From Chloroflexota bacterium (GTDB taxonomy: Bacteria > Chloroflexota > Anaerolineae > Aggregatilineales > UBA2796): a stretch of 30,647 nucleotides of DNA. A program made the position numbers and the translations under genes. The stretch is taken from the NCBI GenBank assembly GCA_003695215.1, contig RFIM01000017.1:1-30647 (forward strand), read 5' to 3'. The notes under the pieces were generated by a model, which saw only the letters and a list, made by a program, of their open reading frames with translations, ran no database searches and had not been told where the DNA came from. Of this stretch, positions 1 through 6,032 are shown in pieces; the first letter of the stretch is position 1; every line of letters begins with the position of its first letter.

Positions 1-968
1 GAGAAGCCGCCCAAGGCAGGCTTGCGGCCCGCAGGCCCAGCAGGCTCAACCGTGATGCCCAGGCAGTCAGTGATGCGCGAAGTCGCAGGGTTGGAGAGCG
101 TGGCGTAGAAGGCGCTCCACTCCGTGATCATGGCCACCTGGCCTTGTGCAAGCGCCTGCACGGTCTCATCGTGGTCAAAGGCGACGATGTCTGGCGGCAT
201 GTACTTCATCAGCTCTTGGCGGAACTTCAAGCCTGCCAGAGACTCAGGCGAGGACAGATTCGAGGTGAAGTCATCCTTGAGCAGCGAGCCGCCGAACGGC
301 CAGATCATGCGCATGAACGAGTCGGCTGACTGCGTCTCGCCACGCTTGCTCTGCAGCGCGAAGGCGTACTTGCCGTCTTTGGTCAGGGCAGGCCCATAGA
401 CGTTCAGCAGCTCTTCCCAAGTCTCAGGCGGGCGGTTGAAGCCTGCCTCTTCCAACATGCACTTGTTGTAGTAGAGCAAGCCGCTGTAGTTATCGAACGG
501 CAGACCGTAGATCACGCCGTCCCAAGTGCCGAACGACTCCAGCAGGATCGGGAAGAAGCCATCTAGATTCAGCTCAGGATCGGCGAGCGCCGGATTCTTG
601 TAGAATTTTTCTAGCGGCACGATCCAGCCGTTGGCCGCAAAGTTGCCGATCCAGACCACGTCCACTAGCACCACGTCGAATTGCGCCGTGCCGCCTGTGA
701 AGTCCAGCGTTTGCTTCTCAAGGCTGTTCTCGTATGGCGTCACGTCCCATGTGACCTTGATGCCAGTGATCTGCTCGAACTCCGGGATCATCTGCTGAGC
801 AGCCACATAGCCAGGCCGCTCCAAGAAGAAGGCGCGGATTTCCGTGCCCGCGTATGGCTTGGCAGCCTCAGCCAAGCTCCAGCCGCTCTGAGCGCGGCTC
901 GGCGTAGCGCCAAAAGCGCCCACTGCCAGCAGCGCCACCACCAAAAGAAAGACGAAACCCTTGCGCAT
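1..968 (-). CDS. ABC transporter extracellular solute-binding protein (sugar type), C-terminus beyond window
   Basis: The reading frame begins at ATG 968-966 and stays open for 322 codons to the left edge, so the protein is partial. It starts with a Lys/Arg-headed hydrophobic signal segment (about residues 1-27, ending near SRAQSG), as expected of an exported binding protein. Stretches such as YGLPFDNYSGLLYYNK, PPETWEEL and QGQVAMITEWSAF are typical of family 1 solute-binding proteins that deliver sugars or oligosaccharides to an ABC importer. The family is recognised by eye from these motifs; the substrate is not visible. A Shine-Dalgarno AAGGAG (980-975) lies 6 nt before the ATG. Permease genes would be expected to the left, outside the window. 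A promoter and a palindromic operator candidate lie directly upstream. Confidence 0.88.
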   Translation of the reverse strand, partial: MRKGFVFLLVVALLAVGAFGATPSRAQSGWSLAEAAKPYAGTEIRAFFLERPGYVAAQQMIPEFEQITGIKVTWDVTPYENSLEKQTLDFTGGTAQFDVVLVDVVWIGNFAANGWIVPLEKFYKNPALADPELNLDGFFPILLESFGTWDGVIYGLPFDNYSGLLYYNKCMLEEAGFNRPPETWEELLNVYGPALTKDGKYAFALQSKRGETQSADSFMRMIWPFGGSLLKDDFTSNLSSPESLAGLKFRQELMKYMPPDIVAFDHDETVQALAQGQVAMITEWSAFYATLSNPATSRITDCLGITVEPAGPAGRKPALGGF

Positions 969-982
969 AGCGTACTCCTTAT

Positions 983-1011
983 CTGAACATTTTTTGTGAA
1001 CCAATGTTCAG
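983..1011. promoter_or_regulatory. Palindromic operator candidate upstream of the solute-binding protein gene
   Basis: Perfect 8-bp arms, CTGAACAT (983-990) and ATGTTCAG (1004-1011), are separated by 13 nt, which puts the arm centres 21 bp (two helical turns) apart. The site lies between the -10 box at 1018-1023 and the Shine-Dalgarno, overlapping the expected transcription start, so a repressor bound here would block initiation. It could also form an RNA hairpin in the leader. The regulator is unknown. Confidence 0.5.
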
Positions 1012-1017
1012 AATGAA

Positions 1018-1047
1018 AGTATAGCACGCTTTGTCCAAAGTGGCAAA
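1018..1047 (-). promoter_or_regulatory. Sigma70-type promoter for the solute-binding protein gene
   Basis: Read on the minus strand, the -10 box is TATACT (1023-1018), preceded by TGC (extended -10). A weak -35, TTTGCC (1047-1042), stands 18 nt away. The start point would fall near 1011, inside the operator candidate. Confidence 0.5.
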
Positions 1048-1094
1048 TGTGATTTTGGAGAGACTTTGCCCGCTGAAGTTTAGGCTGCACTAAG

Positions 1095-2885
1095 TTATGG
1101 CGCTCGGCCGAGCCGTAGGCTGTAATTCCCGAAGGCGCCGCGCGCTGTCTCGCGCCCGAAGCGCGTGACGCGCACTGTGTAGCGCCCGTTTTGTGGCAGG
1201 CGGAAGTCGGCGATCTGCGCATCGGTAGCGGCGTAGGGCGGCGTCGGCGCCCTGAGATCATCGTTGGCGGCGATCAGCCTGCCATCTGGGTCGAGCAGCT
1301 CCAAGTAGGCATCAAAGCGCTCGGCGCGCAAGGTGAGCGTGACCGACTCGCCCGCCTTGCCGTTGAAAGCGTAGCGATGCACAAAATGCTGATCGCTCAG
1401 CGCGCCGTGGCGCGTCTCGCCATAAGCGATCTCACCTTGATCGGCGCTGCCGCGATCTATGGACTCAGCTAAATTGCGATCCAGCACGAAGGCGACCACT
1501 TGTGGATATTTGCCCGCATCAGCCACGTAGAGCAGATCGCCTGTTGGCGCGGGCGCCAAAGCGATTGGGCGCGCCAACTGACCTAACTTGGGCGGCGCCA
1601 TTTCGTCATAGGGCGTGCCAATGATGCCAAGTAGCGCGCCTTCAGGCGAGAGCATCAAAATGCCTTGATCCGCTGTTGCCACGTAGAAGTTGTTGAAGCG
1701 ATCCAGCGCCAAGGCCAACGGCTCGCTCTCAGCCAGCCACTGGCCGCCTATGCCGCGCTGCGCCACACGGCCATCTGCATAGAGCTTAAGCAATCCATTT
1801 GTGCCATTTGCCAAAAGGTAGAGATTGCCCTGCCGATCGGCGCCGAGCAGGACATTGCGCACATTGGGCAATGCGTCCGCCAAGCGCCACGCCGTCACGG
1901 CGCGCCCGCCAAGGCTGAAGACCTGCACGCGCACGCCGTCAACGTTTTCATCCACCACATAGACGTTCTCGCCGCTGAAGACGAATTGGCGCGGCATGCC
2001 TTCGCCAAAAGCGCCACGCCCTGTGCCGCGCGTGCCGCCAAAGAAGCGCGTGACCGTCTCAGACTCAGGCGCGCGCCGCCACACGATCTGGCTGATCGGA
2101 TCGGCGATGTACTGCGAGCCATCAGCGCGCGTCACGATCTGAGCGTAGTGCTGAATCGGCGCGAAGGCCAGCAGCTCAGGCTGCGCCACACCGTTGGCAC
2201 TGATCGGCTGAATGCCGCGCCGTGCATCTGCAGCGAAGATCAGGCTGCCATCAGCGCTGACGGCTATAGCGCTCAAATCAGGCAAGTGCTCGGTCGAAAG
2301 CTGCCACAGCGGCACGTCAATGCGATCGGCATCTACGCCTTCCGTTGGCGGAAAGAAACTCAGGCTCGCCAAAAGCTGTTGCAAGGTCGCCTCGCCATCG
2401 CCCTGCCAGACTGCAAGCGTGCTGACAGCGCGCAAAATGGCGACTCGGCGCCCGCCGACCGAGAGCAAGGCCGTGTAAATGGCTAGATTGTGCGCCGAGT
2501 CACGCTCAAGCAGCTGCATACCCGCCGCGCCGCCGAGTCGCGTCGGGCTCAGCGCGCGGCGCCCGCCTGTGGCATACTTGAGCAGCAGGCTCGGGAAGGC
2601 CTCCGCGTTCGGAATGCCCATCAGGCGGAAGGTGCTGAAAGTCAGGCTGAACAGCAAGCCGCTGGGCGCTTTGCCTTCCGCTAAGCCTTCCCAGTCGCCT
2701 TTAGGCGCGGCGAGCACGGTCTGCGTAGCGGGATTCTCACGCAGCGTCCAGGCGCTCGGATAGGCGAAAGTGACGCCGAGCGCGGCGCTGTAGTAGCGCT
2801 GGCTATCAGTTTGGGCGCCCAGCGGCTGTGGCGCGCTGAGCGCAACAATCAGGGCGAGCAGGCACAGGCAAAGGCGCGCGCTCAT
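1095..2885 (-). CDS. Secreted beta-propeller protein with C-terminal PPC-type domain
   Basis: The protein has 596 aa. An N-terminal signal peptide (about 1-24, ending PLGAQT) is followed by a region of about 170 aa (YYSAALGVTFAYPSAW onward) resembling the PsbP/MOG1-like domain found at the start of many exported proteins. Residues about 190-470 hold repeated units such as ISANGVAQPELL, ADRQGNLYLLANG and LDRFNNFYVATADQ, the NHL/SMP-30-like pattern of a six-bladed propeller. The last 110 residues (FNGKAGESVTLTLRAERFDAYLELLDPDG, NGRYTVRVTRFG) match the pre-peptidase C-terminal (PPC) beta-sandwich. No catalytic residues were recognised; a binding or scaffold role outside the cell is inferred. Its ATG shares ATGA with the stop of the upstream 131-aa gene, so the two are translationally coupled. 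Confidence 0.75.
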   Translation of the reverse strand: MSARLCLCLLALIVALSAPQPLGAQTDSQRYYSAALGVTFAYPSAWTLRENPATQTVLAAPKGDWEGLAEGKAPSGLLFSLTFSTFRLMGIPNAEAFPSLLLKYATGGRRALSPTRLGGAAGMQLLERDSAHNLAIYTALLSVGGRRVAILRAVSTLAVWQGDGEATLQQLLASLSFFPPTEGVDADRIDVPLWQLSTEHLPDLSAIAVSADGSLIFAADARRGIQPISANGVAQPELLAFAPIQHYAQIVTRADGSQYIADPISQIVWRRAPESETVTRFFGGTRGTGRGAFGEGMPRQFVFSGENVYVVDENVDGVRVQVFSLGGRAVTAWRLADALPNVRNVLLGADRQGNLYLLANGTNGLLKLYADGRVAQRGIGGQWLAESEPLALALDRFNNFYVATADQGILMLSPEGALLGIIGTPYDEMAPPKLGQLARPIALAPAPTGDLLYVADAGKYPQVVAFVLDRNLAESIDRGSADQGEIAYGETRHGALSDQHFVHRYAFNGKAGESVTLTLRAERFDAYLELLDPDGRLIAANDDLRAPTPPYAATDAQIADFRLPQNGRYTVRVTRFGRETARGAFGNYSLRLGRAP

Positions 2886-3277
2886 GCCAGATCCGAAAGC
2901 AGAGAGACGCGCAAAGGCGTGAGCGCGGTATCGAACTCGCCCAAGCGTGCCTCCACCAAATACAGCCCTGTGCTGGTCAAGGTGAGTGCCAGGCGCGCCA
3001 TGAAGTCCACATTTTTGCCCGCCTCAGGCCTCAGGCGTATGGGCGCGTTGAGCGGCACGCCATCAGGCTGATCGGCGTGGAAAATGCGGAAGCGAATCTC
3101 GTACTCTTCAGGCGGCGCCATGATGTTGGCGCACAGCACTACGTTCAGCGGCAAGGGCAAGCTGCGCGCCGCCACATGGCTTAATGGCGCTAACCGCCAG
3201 CCGCCCGTCATATCATCCATCTCCACGTGTGAACACAGCAGCAGCGAAAAAATCTTCGGGCTCAGAGTGAAACTCAT
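2882..3277 (-). CDS. Small beta-rich protein, DUF6941-like
   Basis: The protein has 131 aa, no signal peptide and no membrane segment. The pattern FSLLLCSHVEMDD...WRLAPLSHVAARSLPLPLNVVLCANI, then YEIRFRIFHADQPDG and a closing GLYLVEARLGE, reads as an immunoglobulin-like beta sandwich. It resembles the widespread DUF6941 family, whose function is unknown. Its ATG (3277) overlaps the end of lipB (stop at 3274-3276), and its stop overlaps the start of the propeller protein, so lipB, this gene and the propeller gene form a coupled chain. The family name is recalled, not searched. Confidence 0.6.
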   Translation of the reverse strand: MSFTLSPKIFSLLLCSHVEMDDMTGGWRLAPLSHVAARSLPLPLNVVLCANIMAPPEEYEIRFRIFHADQPDGVPLNAPIRLRPEAGKNVDFMARLALTLTSTGLYLVEARLGEFDTALTPLRVSLLSDLA

Positions 3278-3996
3278 GCAGGCTCTCCTAAACTCGCCAG
3301 CAAGCTGTCCAAAGGCTCAGGATAGCTCTCGCGCTTGAAATGCGCGGCGAAGAGCGCCGCCAGCTGCCCAGCTGCGGTTGGCAGGTCAGGCGGCTGTGGG
3401 ATCAGATCGGCGAGGCGCGTCACGCCTTTATCGGCGATGCCGCAGGGCACAATGCCTTCGAAGTAGCGCAGATCAGTGCTGATATTCAGCGCAAAGCCGT
3501 GCACTGTGACGCGCTTCGTCGTCACGCGCACGCCTAGCGCGGCAATTTTGTGCGGCGCGCCGTCTTTTTGCACCCAGACGCCGCTCAAGCCGCTGATGCG
3601 CTCGCCTACCACGCCATAGATAGCTAAGAAATCTATGATGACCTGCTCCAGCGCGCGCACATAAGCGATCACGTCGGCGTGCAGGCCGTCAGCGCCGCTT
3701 GGCAGGCGCAAGATCGGATAGCCGACCAGCTGCCCGTCGCCATGATAAGTGATATCGCCGCCGCGATCTACACGATAGAAAGCAATGCCGCGCTCAGCCA
3801 GTTGCTCAGGCGTCAACAGCAGATGTTCAAGTTTGCCCGCTGAGCCAAGCGTGTAGGTAGGCGGATGCTCCAGGAAAAGCAGGCTATCAGGCACGCGATC
3901 GGCGGCGCGCGCCGCTGCAAGGCGCCTTTGGAGCGCCCAAGCCTCTGCGTAGGGCATCTTGCCTGCATAGATCACGGCACAAGGTGCATGGCGCAT
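3274..3996 (-). CDS. lipB: Octanoyl-[acyl-carrier-protein]:protein N-octanoyltransferase (LipB)
   Basis: LipB transfers an octanoyl group from acyl carrier protein to the lipoyl domains of 2-oxoacid dehydrogenases and the glycine cleavage H protein, the first step of lipoate synthesis in the cytoplasm. With the ATG at 3996 the protein has 240 aa, normal for LipB. Family motifs are intact: RGGDITYHGDGQLVGYPIL starting at residue 78, the catalytic Lys140 in HKIAALGV, and the catalytic Cys175 in PCGIADKGVTRL. The frame is open to 4077, but the upstream part lacks homology-like features and runs into the preceding gene; ATG 3996 sits 2 nt after that gene's stop. No lipA was seen in the window. 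Confidence 0.93.
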   Translation of the reverse strand: MRHAPCAVIYAGKMPYAEAWALQRRLAAARAADRVPDSLLFLEHPPTYTLGSAGKLEHLLLTPEQLAERGIAFYRVDRGGDITYHGDGQLVGYPILRLPSGADGLHADVIAYVRALEQVIIDFLAIYGVVGERISGLSGVWVQKDGAPHKIAALGVRVTTKRVTVHGFALNISTDLRYFEGIVPCGIADKGVTRLADLIPQPPDLPTAAGQLAALFAAHFKRESYPEPLDSLLASLGEPA

Positions 3997-3998
3997 GG

Positions 3999-4762
3999 CT
4001 AAAAGACGTCCGATTTGCGCAGGCTCGGCGCAGGCGGCTCGAGAATCTCGTGCAAGAACTCGACACAGCGCCGCCAAGCATCAGCGGCATAATGCGCATG
4101 GTAGTGCGGCGAATCCTCGTCCTTGAACTCGTTGGTCACATTCGGATAGACGATCATCTGCCAGAGCGCCTTGCTGTGTGAGAGCTCTTCCCACATCTTA
4201 TACAGCGTAGTCGGCAGAACTTCAGGATCATCATCGCCGTAAAAGGCGATGATCGCCACTTGATCGTTGTGCAATTGGCTCAGGCAAGGCGAGGGATTGC
4301 CGCCAAAGATCACCGCTGCTTTGAGATCAGGTTGTGTGAGCGCGCCATGCGGAAGGCGATCTCGCCGCCAACTGACCAGCCGACCACGCCGAGCTTGCCA
4401 TTGACGCGATTGTGCGTGCGCAGCACTTCCAACGCCGCCAAAATGGCTGAATCGGCACTTTGGCGCAGTGCAGCGCGGCGCGCTTCAAGGGTGTCGGCGT
4501 TGGAGAGCGCCGTGAGCAGCTCAGGTGCAATCACATAGTAGCCCAGCTCAGCAAAGCGCCGCACGCGCATCCGAATCTGATTGTTCAAGCCGCGCTCGCC
4601 ATGAATCAGCACTAGGCCAGGGAAAGTGCTGCCAATTTGTGGATGCGCCCAGAAGGCAGGCAGGCTCTGTGCGCCATCTAGAATTTGGATATAACCGCTG
4701 GTGATGCGATGTTGTATGAAATGCGTCACATACAGGCCTTCGCGGATAGTCTGATCGTCCAA
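3999..4762 (-). pseudogene. Dienelactone hydrolase-like alpha/beta hydrolase, frameshifted
   Basis: Two overlapping minus-strand frames make one protein. The first (4762-4310, TTG start with GGAG upstream) carries the fold start, VLIHGERGLNNQIR and a nucleophile elbow GVVGWSVGG. It goes out of frame after RMAR and stops at 4310. The second frame (to 3999) continues with LTQPDLKAAVIFGGNPS, the acid-residue region IIAFYGDDDP and the His region PHYHAHYAADAW. The break falls in a GCGCGC tract at about 4341-4346: removing two bases (or adding one) joins the frames into RMALTQPDLKAAVIFGG, just as the family expects. The joined length would be about 254 aa. The nucleophile is Ser where classical dienelactone hydrolases have Cys. 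This is either a real inactivating indel or a sequencing or assembly error in a dinucleotide run. Confidence 0.75.
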
Positions 4763-4766
4763 CTTT

Positions 4767-5021
4767 TACACTCCTGTGCCTAACTCGGATGTGCAGCGCG
4801 CTAGGCGTCGCATCACAGCTGCTCAGATGCGTGACAGTCTCACCGAGCGACCACATCGGATTATTCGGCGCCACATAGGCGACCTACGCGTCGTCCAAGC
4901 CTTCCAGCAGGCGCTCGAAGCCTCCTGGCAAATTTCGGAAGGTCTCAATTCGCTCACAGGGCAGCGCAATCAGGCTTCGCGCCAAGCGATTTTTCGGGTG
5001 AAGGCGTAAAGCGTCTAACAT
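4767..5021 (-). pseudogene. Decayed DinB-like gene remnant with in-frame TAG
   Basis: An ATG at 5021-5019, 4 nt after the stop of the TIR gene, opens a 45-codon frame ending in TAG at 4886-4884. Past that stop the same frame continues as VAYVAPNNPMWSLGETVTHL. The join ERLLEGLDDA-stop-VAYVAPNNPMWSLGETVTHLSS resembles the DinB/DUF664-type four-helix family around its first metal-binding His (consensus about LLxGLxDEQL...GGWSIGEVxxHL). The TAG is one transition from CAG (Gln), the residue common at that place. After the HL motif the similarity stops and the next gene begins, so the C-terminal two thirds are missing. This is an identification by eye from a short motif, so confidence is moderate. 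Confidence 0.45.
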
Positions 5022-5025
5022 CGCG

Positions 5026-5853
5026 TTATTCCAATGGACGTTTGGTCAACCATTTGAGCAGATTGAGAATCTCTTGATTGATGGCCAGTCGGCGCGCGCG
5101 CGTGGCGCCCATCATCACCAAGCTCTGGAACTGCCCTTGCACGTTGCGGTAGGTCAGCTTAAGGTGCGGATCGAGCGCGCGCTGCACTTTGAGGCTCACT
5201 AAATCTTCCAAAAGAATCCTGATCACGGGCGCCTTTGGCGGCACCAGCAGCAGCTCACGCGCATTGATCAGCACCTCACCGAGCTCGCCGCCGCGCATGC
5301 CATGCCACCAGTGGTAGTGGCTTGCCCAGATAATAGGGAAGCTACGCACGATCGGCTCGAGGGTCGGCGGGTGGCTGGTGAGGATCGCGCGTTCAGGCGG
5401 CGCAACGGGCCTAGCAGCCTGAGGGCGCGGCGGGGTTCTGGGCCTGACGATGCGCTCAGTGCTATCCGAGTCAAGGCGTGGCGGCGAGCCAATGGCGCGC
5501 AGCAGCTCACGGAAGCCGACTTCATAATCCGTAGTGAAATCGATGCGTTGGCGGCGCGAAAGGCGGAACGGCACTTCAGTCGGCATGATCAGCAGCGGCA
5601 AGACGGGCTTGTTCTTCTCGATGAAATAGCTCCACTCGTCTGCCACATTTTGCGAGTTGACCGAATTGGGCGAGAGCAATACCAGCATCAGGTCGCTCGA
5701 ATCCAGCCCTCTTTGCACCTCGCTATCCCAATTGGCGCCCTTCGGGATGCTGCGCACGTCCATCCATAGCGCCAAATCGTACTTGGAGAGGTCTTCGAAC
5801 AATTGCCAAGCGAAAGCGCTATCCGCGCGGGCATAACTGATAAAGACTTGCAT
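5026..5853 (-). CDS. TIR-domain protein with C-terminal PH/GRAM-like domain
   Basis: With the ATG at 5853 the protein has 275 aa; a TTG four codons earlier (5865) is possible. Residues 1-121 form a TIR fold: the start MQVFISYARADSAFAWQLFE, then LALWMDVRSIPKGANWDSEV with acidic D43/E45 near the place of the NADase glutamate, then SSDLMLVLLSPNSV and PLLIMPTEVPF. A Pro/Arg-rich linker follows (about 122-165). Residues about 170-275 (WWHGMRGGELGEVLINARELLLV, IRILLEDLVSLKVQR) read as a PH or GRAM-like beta domain. Bacterial TIR proteins often cleave NAD+ or make signalling nucleotides in anti-phage defence; whether this one does is inferred. It is divergent from a restriction-methylase gene, 179 bp away start to start. 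Its neighbours downstream on the same strand are broken. Confidence 0.8.
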   Translation of the reverse strand: MQVFISYARADSAFAWQLFEDLSKYDLALWMDVRSIPKGANWDSEVQRGLDSSDLMLVLLSPNSVNSQNVADEWSYFIEKNKPVLPLLIMPTEVPFRLSRRQRIDFTTDYEVGFRELLRAIGSPPRLDSDSTERIVRPRTPPRPQAARPVAPPERAILTSHPPTLEPIVRSFPIIWASHYHWWHGMRGGELGEVLINARELLLVPPKAPVIRILLEDLVSLKVQRALDPHLKLTYRNVQGQFQSLVMMGATRARRLAINQEILNLLKWLTKRPLE

Positions 5854-5890
5854 AGCCGCTGCCAACCTTGCGCGAGCCGTTTGTAGAGCG

Positions 5891-5919
5891 ATTGTAACCT
5901 CATGGCGCGGCCTTCACAA
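5891..5919 (-). promoter_or_regulatory. Sigma70-type promoter for the TIR gene
   Basis: On the minus strand, TTGTGA (5919-5914) and TACAAT (5896-5891) are separated by 17 nt. The start point would be about 5884, some 30 nt before the ATG at 5853. Confidence 0.55.
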
Positions 5920-5985
5920 GCGCGCCCGATCAAGGGCCCTTGCTCTGCTCAAACGCGCTTTGAGCTATCACTTTGGCTACACCTG

Positions 5986-5994
5986 TGCTAAAAT
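5986..5994 (+). promoter_or_regulatory. Extended -10 promoter element for the nuclease-methyltransferase gene
   Basis: TGC followed by TAAAAT (5989-5994) forms an extended -10; the -35 region (about 5966) is poor. A transcript from here would exclude the upstream TTG at 5973, which supports the ATG at 6033 as the start. Confidence 0.45.
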
Positions 5995-6032
5995 GTTCTA
6001 ATGAGTTCGCTTCTCAAGCCCTGGAGCACGGC

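Noticed and set aside
1665..2486. A 273-aa plus-strand open frame inside the propeller protein gene
   Set aside because: It is a shadow of the minus-strand gene: low-complexity Ala/Arg/His-rich composition, no motif, no ribosome-binding site, and the opposite strand encodes a coherent signal peptide, propeller and PPC domain.
4338..4348. Programmed ribosomal frameshift as explanation of the split hydrolase
   Set aside because: No slippery heptamer or downstream stem is visible; an indel in the GC run is simpler.
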